Source: JBAZTO01 sp041661865 (GTDB lineage Bacteria > Planctomycetota > Phycisphaerae > SM23-33). From it: DNA of 64,000 nucleotides. The position numbers and the translations under genes were made by a program. The notes beneath the pieces are model-generated. The model saw only the letters and a list, made by a program, of their open reading frames with translations, was not told the origin of the DNA and searched no databases. Location of the stretch: NCBI GenBank assembly GCA_041661865.1, contig JBAZTO010000004.1, forward strand, positions 1 to 64,000, written 5' to 3'. Each line of letters starts with the position of its first letter. Position 1 is the stretch's first letter. Shown in pieces: positions 55,613 to 64,000 of the stretch.

Positions 55613-56872
55613 ATGGATGCCGTCGCATACATCAACACGATTGCCCGCTCTGCCCGCAAGGCTGCCGCCGAACTGGCCCGCACCGCCGGGGCCGAGCGCA
55701 ACGCCGCCCTGGCCGCCTGTGCCAAGGCCTTGCGCGAAGGGGCCGAGGCGATCGTTCAGGCCAACGCCAAAGACCTGGCCGCCGCGCAGGAGGCCAAGCT
55801 GCCCGCCGCCATGGTCGATCGTCTGCGCCTCAGCCCGGCGGGGATAGAGTCCATGGCCGCCGCCGTCGAACAGATCGCCGCCCAGAGCGACCCGGTAGGG
55901 CAGGCCATCGCCGCTTACAATCGGCCTAACGGCCTGCGGATCGAGAAGCGCCGCGTGCCCATCGGCGTCATCGGCATCATCTACGAGTCCCGTCCCAACG
56001 TGACGGCCGACGCGGCGGCCCTGTGCCTCAAGAGCGGCAACGCGTGCATTCTGCGCGGCGGCAAGGAAGCCCTGCACTCCAACGTGGCCATTGGCAAGAT
56101 CCTCGCCCAGACCCTGGCCGCCACGGGCCTGCCCGCCGGCGCCGTCACCGTCATCGAGACAACCGACCGCGCCGTGGTGCCCGCGATGGCCACGGCTGAG
56201 GGGCTGATCGACCTGATTATTCCGCGCGGCGGCGAGCAGCTCATCCGCGCCGTCGTCCAGGCGGCCACCATTCCGGTCATCAAGCACTACGCGGGCAATT
56301 GCCACGTTTACGTCCACAGCCAGGCCGACCTGGAGATGGCCCAGCGCATCACCGTCAACGCCAAGTGCCAGCGGCCCGGCGTCTGCAACGCCGCCGAGAC
56401 GCTGCTGGTCGATGCCGCGGTGGCCGAGAAGTTCCTGCCCCTCGTGGCAGCCAGGCTGACCGCCGCCGGCGTGGAACTCCGCGGCTGCGAGCGGTCGCGC
56501 AGGATCGTGCCCTCGATGAAGGCCGCCTGCGAGGAAGACTGGCGGACGGAGTACCTGGACCTGATCCTGGCCGTCCGCGTGGTCGATGGCCTGGACCAGG
56601 CCGTCGAGCACATCAACGCACATGGCTCGGGCCACACCGACGCCATTGTCACCGAGTCGCTCTCGGCGGCTGAGCGGTTCGTGGCCGCGGTGGACTCCTC
56701 CAGCGTGATGGTCAACGTCTCGACGCGTTTCAGCGACGGCGGGGAGTATGGCCTGGGGGCCGAGGTGGGCATCAGCACCGACAAACTCCACGCCCGCGGC
56801 CCGATGGGCGCCGAGGACCTGACCACCTACAAGTGGATCGTCACCGGCCACGGTCACCTTCGCGGACAATAG
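55613..56872 (+). CDS. proA: Gamma-glutamyl phosphate reductase
   Basis: 419 aa. PIGVIGIIYESRPNVTADAA, split here, is the family signature; the nucleophile Cys is in RPGVCNAAETLLVD. Second step of proline synthesis. AGGAG precedes ATG 55613; the frame extension to 55439 is not supported. proB is not in the window. Confidence 0.96.
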   Translation: MDAVAYINTIARSARKAAAELARTAGAERNAALAACAKALREGAEAIVQANAKDLAAAQEAKLPAAMVDRLRLSPAGIESMAAAVEQIAAQSDPVGQAIAAYNRPNGLRIEKRRVPIGVIGIIYESRPNVTADAAALCLKSGNACILRGGKEALHSNVAIGKILAQTLAATGLPAGAVTVIETTDRAVVPAMATAEGLIDLIIPRGGEQLIRAVVQAATIPVIKHYAGNCHVYVHSQADLEMAQRITVNAKCQRPGVCNAAETLLVDAAVAEKFLPLVAARLTAAGVELRGCERSRRIVPSMKAACEEDWRTEYLDLILAVRVVDGLDQAVEHINAHGSGHTDAIVTESLSAAERFVAAVDSSSVMVNVSTRFSDGGEYGLGAEVGISTDKLHARGPMGAEDLTTYKWIVTGHGHLRGQ

Positions 56873-56968
56873 CCCCGCCCTGCCTATCCGTCCTGCCTAG
56901 AATGTCGCACCAGCGAATCGGCCGCCACGGCATTGGGGCGGGGGTGCGGCTGGCCAGGGAGCACAAAA

Positions 56969-57244
56969 ATGACCATCTGGAGCGACTTGTTCCTGGGGCT
57001 TGTGGAGGTGGGTAAGGCCCACTACTGCCAGGCCGTCCACAAGGTCCGAAGCGTCGGGCCGGCGATCCTGCTGACCGTGATGGCGGCCATCGTGACGCTG
57101 TGGGGCCTGGGCCTGCTGGTGGCGTCGGTGTTCATCGGCGTCGCAAGTTGCATGGGATGCGTCTGGGCCGCGGTCATTTCGGCGATGCTCGCCTTTGCCA
57201 TCGCCTCGGTCCTGGCCCTGATCGCCGTGCGAGTCCGCCGGTAA
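56969..57244 (+). CDS. Small membrane protein, phage-holin-superfamily-like
   Basis: 91 aa. A short amphipathic start (SDLFLGLVEVGKAHY) is followed by two hydrophobic helices (ILLTVMAAIVTLWGLGLLV and AVISAMLAFAIASVLALI), similar to YqjE/holin-X-type proteins. Not firmly assigned. GGGAG precedes ATG 56969; the frame start at 56933 is less likely. First of three small membrane genes in the same direction. Confidence 0.65.
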   Translation: MTIWSDLFLGLVEVGKAHYCQAVHKVRSVGPAILLTVMAAIVTLWGLGLLVASVFIGVASCMGCVWAAVISAMLAFAIASVLALIAVRVRR

Positions 57245-57277
57245 GCCGCCGCGGCAAGGCTTTCACTTCCCGCGACC

Positions 57278-57315
57278 CTATAATGGAGTGACCGCACGGG
57301 AGACGCATCTCCGTG
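57278..57315 (+). promoter_or_regulatory. -10 box and leader hairpin of the DUF1328 gene
   Basis: TATAAT (57278-57283) is followed by GCACGGGAGA/TCTCCGTGC, an almost perfect hairpin, shortly before the start codon. Confidence 0.5.
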
Positions 57316-57338
57316 CTTTGGGTCCAGGAGTGTGAACC

Positions 57339-57521
57339 ATGTTGTACTGGGCCGTTGTATTCTTCGTTGTGTCGATCATCGCAGCGATATTCGGATTCAC
57401 GGGGTTCGCTATGGGCGCCGCCATGGTTGCTCAGGTTCTGTTCTTCGTATTCCTGGCCATGTTCCTGGCGACCCTTATCATGGGGCTCAGCGGACGCCAT
57501 ACGCCGCATCCTCGTATGTGA
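57339..57521 (+). CDS. DUF1328 family small membrane protein (YtjA-like)
   Basis: 60 aa. LYWAVVFFVVSIIAAIFGF and AAMVAQVLFFVFLAMFLATL are the two helices of the DUF1328 family. Function unknown, often linked to stress. The gene stands among small membrane proteins. Confidence 0.9.
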   Translation: MLYWAVVFFVVSIIAAIFGFTGFAMGAAMVAQVLFFVFLAMFLATLIMGLSGRHTPHPRM

Positions 57522-57575
57522 GCATCCGTGCCCCCAGGACGCGACCAAGACCAGGTTCTAGCCTGGCGCAAGGGC

Positions 57576-57606
57576 GGGTGCCGTGGTCGCGGCGTTTGCG
57601 ACCACG
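57576..57606. repeat. GGTGCCGTGGTCGC palindrome
   Basis: GTGGTCGC-ggcgttt-GCGACCAC; copies at 11823, 22409 (partial) and 63839. It is the main content of the 290-base gap before hdeD, which holds no gene. Confidence 0.85.
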
Positions 57607-57811
57607 TGGCTGGCCCTGTTTATTGGCGGCGTGGGGCAAGTCCAAACAGGGCCGATTGCGAGGAATATAGGCGCACACGTCAATGAGAGCTATATTTCCA
57701 CCTCTTGGGTTTTTCGCTGCCGCCGTGTGCCTAGAATTCGACAAAAGGGAACAGGCCTGGGATAGGTGCGGGCCCTGGATCTTGGTTCCCGGAAAGAAGA
57801 CAAGGTGACAC

Positions 57812-58387
57812 ATGGCGACGACTTTGGGGAAGTTTCGATGGGCGTCAGCCTTACGCGGACTGGCCGCAATTGCGTTCGGCATACTGGCACTCACCTGGCC
57901 GGCTATCACCGTGATAGTGCTGCTGGCCCTGTTCGGGGCTTATGCCATTCTGGACGGTCTTTTTGCCCTGGTGGCTTCGTTTCAAAGACGCACGCGAGTG
58001 TTTCGTGAAGGATGGCTGGTGCCGCTGGTGGGCATATTGAGCATCGCGATCGGCGTGCTCGCGTTCGCCCGGCCGGGGATCACCGCGATCGTGCTGCTGC
58101 TGGTGATTGCGGCTCGCGCCATCTTCGCGGGAGTGCTGGAGATTGCCGCAGCCATCCACTACCACAAGAGGATTCGGGGCGAGTGGCTCCTGGCGCTGGG
58201 CGGGGGGCTGTCGGTGGCCTTCGGCCTGCTGGTGTTCGCCTACCCGCTGGAAGGCGCCCTGGCGGCCCTGTGGCTGATCGGCGTGTATGCGATCCTGGTC
58301 GGGTCGGCGCAGATCGTTTTCGCCCTGTCGGCCAAGACGTTGGTCGAAGAGATCGAGCGGCCCACCAGCCCACCGCTGCCGGCATAA
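57812..58387 (+). CDS. HdeD family membrane protein (DUF308)
   Basis: 191 aa with six hydrophobic helices in pairs. ITVIVLLALFGAYAILDG and ITAIVLLLVIAARAIFAG are the repeated DUF308 units. HdeD in enteric bacteria supports acid resistance; a role here is presumed, not shown. AAGGTGA precedes the ATG. Confidence 0.88.
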   Translation: MATTLGKFRWASALRGLAAIAFGILALTWPAITVIVLLALFGAYAILDGLFALVASFQRRTRVFREGWLVPLVGILSIAIGVLAFARPGITAIVLLLVIAARAIFAGVLEIAAAIHYHKRIRGEWLLALGGGLSVAFGLLVFAYPLEGALAALWLIGVYAILVGSAQIVFALSAKTLVEEIERPTSPPLPA

Positions 58388-58419
58388 GCGGCGCGGGCGG
58401 GCTGCGAGAGTGTGTGTTT

Positions 58420-58458
58420 GCGCCCTGGGCTACAGGGATCGGAGCCTTGTAGCCCAGG
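58420..58458. repeat. GCCCTGGGCTACA inverted repeat
   Basis: GCCCTGGGCTACA and TGTAGCCCAGGGC form a 13-base stem between converging genes. No T run, so a terminator role is uncertain. Confidence 0.7.
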
Positions 58459-58529
58459 GCAGCGTCGCTGAGTAATGGCGGCGCGCAAAATCGATCTGGC
58501 GGGCGGGGGCAGCGGGGGGTGCGAGTGGT

Positions 58530-58724
58530 TTACTCGACGATTTCCAGCAGACGCTGGGCCAGGCGGACGTGGCGCTGCTTGTCAGCCAGGAGTTGCTCCA
58601 GCTCTTGCGCGGCGTGGGGGTCTCGGACACCTGCATGGATTAGCCCGGCGTAGGCCTGCTCGGCTTCCTGCGCCTTGGCCAGGAGTTGCGAGAACTGCTC
58701 GCGAAGCAAGGCCTGCTCAAGCAT
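58530..58724 (-). CDS. Small hypothetical helical protein
   Basis: 64 aa, not recognised. Leu/Gln/Glu-rich and probably wholly helical. Its ATG overlaps the 3' end of the upstream gene by eight bases, so it is translationally coupled. Nothing else can be concluded. Confidence 0.5.
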   Translation of the reverse strand: MLEQALLREQFSQLLAKAQEAEQAYAGLIHAGVRDPHAAQELEQLLADKQRHVRLAQRLLEIVE

Positions 58725-58989
58725 CGCCGATCCCGCCTTTCAGCCGCCGCGACAGCAGGTCCACGGCACTGCGGTGGGCCTCGTTGTCCAGACGCAGGGC
58801 CTGGAGAATGGCGAAAACCTCCGCCCGCTGCTCGTCATCGAAACATTCAACGTGCTGGACTTCATCGGTGGTCTCGGCGAGTTTCTGGGCCAGTTGCTGT
58901 TCCAGGCCAGCCAGAAGCGATACGGAGGGATTGATGATTTCCGCGGCCGCCATGTCCATGGTTCCATCCACAATGTTCAAGAGGTGCAT
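58717..58989 (-). CDS. Small hypothetical helical protein
   Basis: About 90 aa. Helical and acidic (LAGLEQQLAQKLAETTDEVQ, split here, and RLDNEAHRSAVDLLSRRL). Not recognised. ATG 58989 has GAGGGG close by; ATGs at 58959 or 58953 are possible. First gene of the two-gene unit with the 64-residue protein. Confidence 0.5.
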   Translation of the reverse strand: MHLLNIVDGTMDMAAAEIINPSVSLLAGLEQQLAQKLAETTDEVQHVECFDDEQRAEVFAILQALRLDNEAHRSAVDLLSRRLKGGIGDA

Positions 58990-59095
58990 ACCCCTCGTCC
59001 AAATGGGCATTATCACGCAAAATGGCCGAAAATTCAAGGAAAATCCGAAAAAACGCCATGTAAATCCAGCCAAACAACCTCACAAAAGACCTGAC

Positions 59096-59180
59096 TGCCC
59101 GGGACAGGAGTTGAACCTGCATGGGACAAAGTCCCACCAGCCCCTCAAGCTGGCGCGTCTGCCAATTCCGCCACCCGGGC
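59096..59180 (-). tRNA. tRNA-Leu (GAG)
   Basis: The acceptor arms GCCCGGG and CCCGGGC pair. The anticodon stem CCAGC/GCTGG encloses TTGAGGG, giving GAG. The long variable arm (TGGGACTTTGTCCCA) and GGTTCAACTCC T arm are typical of leucine tRNAs. The CCA end is not encoded. Confidence 0.95.
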
Positions 59181-59257
59181 CTTGGGTGAACCCGCTAAAC
59201 TATTCTACTTGCCGGCCAAAGTCAAGTCGCTCAATTCGGGCTTTGGCCTGGGCTGCC

Positions 59258-61015
59258 TCAGGCGGGCTTGTCCTCGCTGGGCGGAGGAGTGGCGTCCTGG
59301 GGCGCGGGGCTCTGCGCGGGCGGATTGCCCTGCTCAGTGGCGGAGGAAGCGTCAGACGGAGCGGCCTGCTGGATATCTTCCTCGATGTAGACCTCGTTCA
59401 TCTCCGTCGCGTCGACTTTGCGGCGAAGCAGGCAGTAGATGATCGTCGTGCTGCTGGCGATGTAGGACAGCAGGAAGGCGCCCAGCAGGGCACTGACCAG
59501 GTAGACCCAGAAGGCCACCAGGAAGGCGCCGGCCTTCTCGCCGCCGCTCATGATCGCCCAGTTGAACGGGCCGTGAAGGTCCATCAGCGTGGGGGCGCTC
59601 CAGAGTACGTCCAGGCGTGTGGCGCCCTCGCCCAGGCCCTTGCCGCCGGTGAAGACGCCCCAGTTGGCGAAGTAGTGGGCCGAGGCCAGGGCCAGCCAGG
59701 CGAACACGCGGACGACCAGGTACCAGACCGAGCCGAAGACCACCGCCACCAGGCCGTACCACGCGGCCCGCCACGGGCGATCGAAAACGTAGCTGAAGCC
59801 GCGGCTGATGGCGTCGAAGTTGTCCGAGCCCTCCACCGCGATGGCGGGGTACATCAGGCTCGATCCGCAGACCAGGCCCACGATCAGGAACGCGATGGCG
59901 AAGCCGGCGATGATGGCCAGGAAGAACAGCAGCCCTGCGATGAAGGCCCCTACGCCCCAGAGGTTCAGGACCAGCCCGCCGATGGCCAGCAGCAGACCCA
60001 GCAGCAGGATCAGGCCCAGCGGAATCAGCGGGGCACTGAAGAAGCTGATGAACTTGCCGGAGGAGAATCTCAGCGCCTGGGACATGGACATCTTCTCATC
60101 GCGGGCGAACTGGAGCGCGGCGATGCGGTGAATGGCTCCGCCGAACAGGGCCCACGCGGCCAGTGCGACGGCCAGGAAGATGATTCCGAACACACAATGC
60201 TGCGAGAGCATCCAGGCGGCGCCTTTGACGCCGCGAATGACCCAGTAGAGGAAGCCGCCGGCTTCGCCTTCGACGATCAGGCCGCCCAGCAGATTGGCAT
60301 GCCAGACCGACGAAATGGCATTATTGATGCACGTGGCTTCGTGGATCAGCAGCGACTGGAAGATCCCGTTGCCCCGGATGGCCTGGGCCTGCTCGGTGAA
60401 GGCCTTCTCGCGGGCGGTCAGCAGTTGCATGCCCTTGTTGTAGTCGGCGTCGTATTCCTTCTTCTCTTTGCGGGTCTGGGCCAGCAGGTCGCTGATCCTG
60501 TCGGCCTCGTCGTCGGCATCTCTCCTCGCCGCGACGTACACCTTCCGCCAGCTCTTCCTGGCGTCTTCGAGATAGAAGGACGCGCTGCGGCTCTCGTACT
60601 GCCCGGCCTTTTCGTCGGCGTTGGCCTTGGCCAGTTTTTCGCGGAAAGCATCGCTGAACGGGCCATAGGGGAGGCTCTGGGTGAAGGCCGTCAGGTCATG
60701 CGCCTCGCGGTGGGCGTCGGCGGCCAGGCGCGCGACGGCCTCGATTCGTCCGTTCTTCCAGTCGGCCTTGGCCGCGGAAAACTCGCCGGCGGGCACGGCC
60801 AGGTATTTGTCGATCTCGCCGCGCATCGCCCGGCTGCCGGCGGCGCCCCACATTCCGTCCATCACCCGCCCGCAGAAGTACACCAGCACGACGGCCGCCA
60901 AGGCCAGCATCAGCTTGCTGGGGTGCATGGCGATGCGGAAGCTCTTGAAGATGTGCGTGAAGGGAAAGACCTCATTCCAGTTGATGCCGCGTAGCTCATG
61001 GGGGTCATTGGCCAT
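59258..61015 (-). CDS. Large multi-pass membrane protein of unknown function
   Basis: 585 aa. One helix near residue 38, a coiled polar domain to about 210, then seven or more hydrophobic helices between 260 and 540. The C-terminus is acidic and Pro/Ala-rich. The membrane half has a FxxRP-like YVFDRPWRAAWYGL segment. I do not recognise the family; similar layouts occur in planctomycetes. AAAGGA precedes the ATG. Confidence 0.7.
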   Translation of the reverse strand: MANDPHELRGINWNEVFPFTHIFKSFRIAMHPSKLMLALAAVVLVYFCGRVMDGMWGAAGSRAMRGEIDKYLAVPAGEFSAAKADWKNGRIEAVARLAADAHREAHDLTAFTQSLPYGPFSDAFREKLAKANADEKAGQYESRSASFYLEDARKSWRKVYVAARRDADDEADRISDLLAQTRKEKKEYDADYNKGMQLLTAREKAFTEQAQAIRGNGIFQSLLIHEATCINNAISSVWHANLLGGLIVEGEAGGFLYWVIRGVKGAAWMLSQHCVFGIIFLAVALAAWALFGGAIHRIAALQFARDEKMSMSQALRFSSGKFISFFSAPLIPLGLILLLGLLLAIGGLVLNLWGVGAFIAGLLFFLAIIAGFAIAFLIVGLVCGSSLMYPAIAVEGSDNFDAISRGFSYVFDRPWRAAWYGLVAVVFGSVWYLVVRVFAWLALASAHYFANWGVFTGGKGLGEGATRLDVLWSAPTLMDLHGPFNWAIMSGGEKAGAFLVAFWVYLVSALLGAFLLSYIASSTTIIYCLLRRKVDATEMNEVYIEEDIQQAAPSDASSATEQGNPPAQSPAPQDATPPPSEDKPA

Positions 61016-61186
61016 GGTCTGTCCTTTCTTTTCTGTTCCCGCCTCGGATCCTGAGTCGCCCGCGACGCGAGCTTCCCGGACGCCGCCGCGCCCGATCAGC
61101 GCCGACAGCGACCCGTTGACAAAGGATTATAGGTGAGCCAACCCTTGTTGCAACGCTTTTTGGCAGCCCAGCCTATGAAAGCGGGC

Positions 61187-61510
61187 CTACTTGTCCTTCT
61201 TCTTGGGCTTGGCGGGGGTGGAGTCCTTGGCCTTGGAATCGCCCGTCGAGGCGGCGGAGGAGGAGGACGAGGAGGACGAGCCGGAAGAATCGCTCTTCTC
61301 CTTCTCGGCGCCCTTGCGGTAGGAATCGCTGCGATAGTCGGTCTGGTAGAAGCCGCTGCCCTTGAAGATGATGCCCGCCCCCGTGCCGATCAGGCGGCGG
61401 ACCTTGTTCTTCTTGCAGGCGGGGCACTTGCGGATAGGCAGTGCGACGATCGATTGAAACTGTTCAAACTTCTCGCCGCAGGCCTGGCACTCGTAGTCGT
61501 ATGTCGGCAT
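61187..61510 (-). CDS. FmdB-type zinc-ribbon protein
   Basis: 107 aa. PTYDYECQACGEKFE and CPACKKNKVRRLIGTGAGIIFKG, split here, are the FmdB/putative regulatory signature. The C-terminal 40 residues are Ser- and Lys-rich low complexity (SSGSSSSSSSSAASTGD). GGAG precedes ATG 61510. Role unknown; it is linked here to grpE and dnaJ. Confidence 0.85.
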   Translation of the reverse strand: MPTYDYECQACGEKFEQFQSIVALPIRKCPACKKNKVRRLIGTGAGIIFKGSGFYQTDYRSDSYRKGAEKEKSDSSGSSSSSSSSAASTGDSKAKDSTPAKPKKKDK

Positions 61511-61624
61511 AGACAACTCCATCCGATTGCAAATTGTTGAACTGCAAATCGCCCATTGCTCAACGCTGAGGAGAGAACTCTTTAACTTGCAATTTGCGAT
61601 CGGCAAATACCCAATCGTCTTGTA

Positions 61625-62212
61625 TCACTTCTCGCCGGACTCCTGGGCCGTTTCCCCGGCCTCATCGGGCAGCTTGGAAACCACCACCGCTGCCGGGCGG
61701 ATGGTCCGGCCCTTGAGTTGGAAGCCCCGCTGAAGCTCGGTCAGCACCGTGTTGGGCGGGCACTTGTCCGACGGCTGCTGCATCAGGGCCGAGTGTTTCT
61801 CCGGGTCGAAATGCTCGCCCTCAGCCTTGATGACGCTCAGGCCGTAGCGGCCGAGGATCTCGAAGGCCTTGTTGTAGACCAGTTCCATGCCCACCAGCAG
61901 CGGATCGTCGGCGGCGTGGTTGACCATCGCGGCCTTGAGGCCCCGGTCCATGTCGTCCAGCACGACCAGGAAACTCTTGATCAGGTCGGCGTTGGCGTAT
62001 TCGCGGGCCTCGGTGATGTCCCGCTGGACGCGCTTCTGGTAGTTCATGAACTCCGCCGAGACGCGTTGGAGGCGCGCTAGCAGGTCGTCCCGCTCGGCCT
62101 GGAGTTTGTCCAGATCGCCGGCCGGTTCCCGCGGCGCGGCGGCTGCGGGCTGGTCGGGGCTGGGTTGAGAGGCCGGCTCAGCCGAATCGTCCTGTTTGTG
62201 TTTCTTGTTCAT
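61625..62212 (-). CDS. grpE: Nucleotide exchange factor GrpE
   Basis: 195 aa. A disordered N-terminus is followed by a long helix (LQRVSAEFMNYQKRVQRD) and the beta wing (GFQLKGRTIRPAAVVVSK). It releases ADP from DnaK. It follows dnaJ closely and precedes the zinc-ribbon gene. Confidence 0.94.
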   Translation of the reverse strand: MNKKHKQDDSAEPASQPSPDQPAAAAPREPAGDLDKLQAERDDLLARLQRVSAEFMNYQKRVQRDITEAREYANADLIKSFLVVLDDMDRGLKAAMVNHAADDPLLVGMELVYNKAFEILGRYGLSVIKAEGEHFDPEKHSALMQQPSDKCPPNTVLTELQRGFQLKGRTIRPAAVVVSKLPDEAGETAQESGEK

Positions 62213-62245
62213 GTCGCACCGATTCGTGATGTCCCCATGACCATG

Positions 62246-63388
62246 CTAGGGCTTGTCAGGGGCGAAATAATCTTTCAGCTTGTCCAGGAAGCCCTTCCGC
62301 TGCGGCGTCACGTGGGCCTCTTCGGTCTTGGCGTAGGCGTCGAGCAGCTCGCGCTGCTTGCCGGTGAGCTTTTTGGGCACCTCGATGAGCACCTGCACGT
62401 GCTGGTCGCCGACCCTGCCGCTTCGGCCGATGGAGGGCAGCCCGCGCTTCTTGAGCATGTACACGTCGCCATGCTGCGTGCCGGGGGCGATGTCGATCTC
62501 TTCGGGCTGGTGGCCCAGCGTGGGCACGGCGATCCGTCCGCCCAGTGCCGCCTGGGAAAAACTGATGGGCACCTGGCAGTACAAATCGTCGTCCTGGCGG
62601 ACCAGCAGCGGGTGGGGCTTGAGGCGGATATAGCAGTGCATGTCGCCGCGGCTGGTGCCGTTGGCGCTGGGCTCGCCCTCGCCGCGAACGCGAATGACCT
62701 GGCCTTCCTGCACGCCGGGAGGCACGTGGACGCTGAGGATGCGCTTCTTGCGCTTGCGGCCGCTGCCGCGGCAATCGGTGCAGGGGTCGCTCACCAGCGT
62801 GCCCTTGCCCTTGCACTTGGGACAGGGAACGATCCGCACCGACATGCCGAAAAAGCCCTGCATCTGCTGCTGCATCTGGCCGTAGCCGCCGCAGTTGGCG
62901 CATCGCTGGGGCGACGTCCCAGGCCGGGCGCCCTTGCCCGAGCAGGTCTCGCAGAAGTCCATCCGCTCAAACTCCAGCGTCTGGTCGACCCCGGTGGCCA
63001 CCTGTTCGAGGGTCAGGACGACCTCGGTCTCCAGGTCGTAGCCGCGGTCCATGGCGGATCGCGCGCCGCCCCCGCCGAAGCCTCCGCCCAGGATGTCCTG
63101 GAACATCGAGAAAATGTCCCCGAAACCCATGCTGGAGAAATCGTGCACGCCCGCGCCGCGCAGCCCCTCGTGGCCGAAGCGGTCGTACTGCTCCCGCTTG
63201 CCCGGGTCGGACAAGACTTCGTAGGCCTCGGCCAGCTCCTTGAACTTGGACTCGGCTTCGCTCTTGTCGCCCTTGCAGTTGTCAGGGTGGAACTTCAGCG
63301 CGCCGCGGCGGTAGGCCCGCTTGATCTCGTCGGCGCCGGCCGAGCGCTCCAGCCCCAACACTTCGTAATAGTCACGCTTCTGAGACAT
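62246..63388 (-). CDS. dnaJ: Chaperone DnaJ
   Basis: 380 aa. J domain with FHPDN; a Gly-rich stretch (GGGFGGGGA); four zinc motifs CETCSGKG, CANCGGYG, CPKCKGKG and CTDCRGSG; then the C-terminal substrate domains. Type I DnaJ, partner of DnaK. dnaK is not in the window. It lies between grpE and the end of groEL. Confidence 0.96.
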   Translation of the reverse strand: MSQKRDYYEVLGLERSAGADEIKRAYRRGALKFHPDNCKGDKSEAESKFKELAEAYEVLSDPGKREQYDRFGHEGLRGAGVHDFSSMGFGDIFSMFQDILGGGFGGGGARSAMDRGYDLETEVVLTLEQVATGVDQTLEFERMDFCETCSGKGARPGTSPQRCANCGGYGQMQQQMQGFFGMSVRIVPCPKCKGKGTLVSDPCTDCRGSGRKRKKRILSVHVPPGVQEGQVIRVRGEGEPSANGTSRGDMHCYIRLKPHPLLVRQDDDLYCQVPISFSQAALGGRIAVPTLGHQPEEIDIAPGTQHGDVYMLKKRGLPSIGRSGRVGDQHVQVLIEVPKKLTGKQRELLDAYAKTEEAHVTPQRKGFLDKLKDYFAPDKP

Positions 63389-63909
63389 TACCTGGTTATC
63401 GACTTCCGGTTTCTTGATTTTTCGATTTCAGCCGCCGCGGGTGCCCAGATCAAACCAGCCGTGAGCGCAAAGCGAGCGGAAATCCTGGCGACACTTTCCG
63501 GCCTCGCGAGCAAAACAGTCTACAACGTCGCCCGGCGGTTTGCACTCTCATTGCGTTCTGGTAGCACAGGCGTCCCGCCTGTGCTCTGGAACCCTATCGG
63601 CGATTGTTTGTAGTCTTACGGCCTTACACCCACAGGCGAGACGCCTGTGCTACCACACTCACAGGCGAGACGCCTGTGCTACCACACTCACAGGCGAGAC
63701 GCCTGTGCTACCACACTCACAGGCGAGACGCCTGTGCTACCACACTCACAGGCGAGACGCCTGTGCTACCCATGACGTTTCAGGGGCGCCGCGGCCTTGG
63801 CCACAGCGCCCCTGAGTTTCTTCGCTAATTGCTGTTCACGTGGTCGCAAACGCCGCGACCACGGCACCTGCGGCCATCCGATCGATGGCCACGGGAGTTG
63901 GCAATCGCT
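63389..63909. other. Repeat-filled region between groEL and dnaJ
   Basis: 521 bases, no gene. Contains a half element of the GAGCGCAAAG family (63454), the CACAGGCG palindromes, a TCAGGGGCGC/GCGCCCCTGA hairpin (63780-63815, possible groEL terminator) and a GTGGTCGC palindrome (63839-63868). No CIRCE element seen. Confidence 0.7.
63561..63770. repeat. CACAGGCG palindrome array
   Basis: One diverged copy (63561-63584) and then five tandem 29-base units beginning at 63631, 63660, 63689, 63718 and 63747. Each unit folds as CACAGGCG-aga-CGCCTGTG. Confidence 0.95.
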
Positions 63910-64000
63910 TTAATGCACTGCGGCGGCGTTCTGCACGTCGGCCTTTTCGTCGTACTCGGCCACCATCAGGTCGGTCGTCAGCATCATGGAGGCCACCGAC
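63910..64000 (-). CDS. groL: GroEL, C-terminal end only
   Basis: The last 29 codons read SVASMMLTTDLMVAEYDEKA and then DVQNAAAVH before TAA. This is the usual GroEL end (SVAxxxLTTxxMVxE). The GGM tail of most GroELs is replaced by DVQNAAAVH. The rest is beyond the window edge. Confidence 0.85.
   Translation of the reverse strand, partial: SVASMMLTTDLMVAEYDEKADVQNAAAVH

Noticed and set aside
63631..63770. CRISPR array
   Set aside because: The units are contiguous 29-base palindromes with no unique spacers, and no cas gene is present. It is a tandem repeat.
63540..63828. Two overlapping ORFs with repeating RRDACAT/ETPVLP peptides
   Set aside because: They are translations of the tandem palindrome in several frames, with no start signal or protein-family support.
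63389..63909. CIRCE heat-shock operator near dnaJ and groEL
   Set aside because: No TTAGCACTC-N9-GAGTGCTAA-like pair found.

Overview
The window looks like a chromosomal segment of a high-GC planctomycete, probably Phycisphaerae-like. The taxon is inferred from gene families and was not tested by a search. Supporting families are DUF1571, a DUF6677-like membrane protein, an MJ0042-type zinc ribbon, an M64 peptidase with a PEP-CTERM tail, a MerR-type HTH fused to a receiver domain, PSP1/RicT, a long RpoD and AGA/GGA/TAT-type ribosome binding sites. Most genes are strongly GC3-biased. A few are not: the membrane gene at 10.6 kb, the methyltransferase at 36 kb, the gene pair at 51.6-52.5 kb and the NYN gene at 53.9 kb.

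Layout. 0-5.3 kb: comF on plus, then a minus-strand run of ybeY, a pilin-motif membrane protein, a phosphodiesterase lipoprotein, DUF1571 and DUF378. 5.4-20.5 kb: mutS, a short coiled-coil gene, an unknown ORF overlapping lexA, an acquired-looking membrane gene, cysK-PHP, an isochorismatase-like pseudoenzyme, two small membrane genes, prfB with its +1 frameshift, tyrA, an NCS2 permease and an NRDE protein. 20.8-31.4 kb: TrpB2, an XRE/membrane-protein pair, rmuC, the dnaG-rpoD block, RNase H with a coiled-coil zinc ribbon, and a Gfo/Idh/MocA oxidoreductase. 31.5-42.2 kb: mnmE, a 7TM/ATP-grasp ligase pair, TauE, a methyltransferase, an FAD reductase, two SDR proteins and HTH-REC. 42.3-56.9 kb: ppdK, an MJ0042 protein, M64 peptidase, RicT, hflX, a two-gene cassette, trpD, NYN, PRC-barrel and proA. 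56.9-64 kb: small stress-type membrane proteins, tRNA-Leu(GAG), a large membrane protein, then fmdB-type, grpE and dnaJ and the 3' end of groEL, all on minus.

The most distinctive property is the intergenic DNA. At least eight families of palindromic or paired inverted repeats occupy almost every gap. Several recur three to five times in 64 kb, and two elements lie in frame inside genes (mutS and the 7TM gene). The 7TM insertion shares its double-hairpin architecture and its GGTGC/GCACC ends with intergenic copies whose arm sequences differ but still pair. Repeats also supply the last codons of ybeY and of the ATP-grasp ligase gene. This looks like an active or recently active small palindromic-element system, and it is the main candidate for something undescribed.

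Functionally the window is mostly housekeeping: DNA repair (mutS, lexA, rmuC), replication and transcription initiation (dnaG, rpoD), translation and tRNA modification (prfB, mnmE, hflX, ybeY), amino-acid synthesis (cysK, tyrA, trpB2, trpD, proA), central carbon metabolism (ppdK) and chaperones (groEL, dnaJ, grpE). All calls come from reading the sequence; no database search was run.
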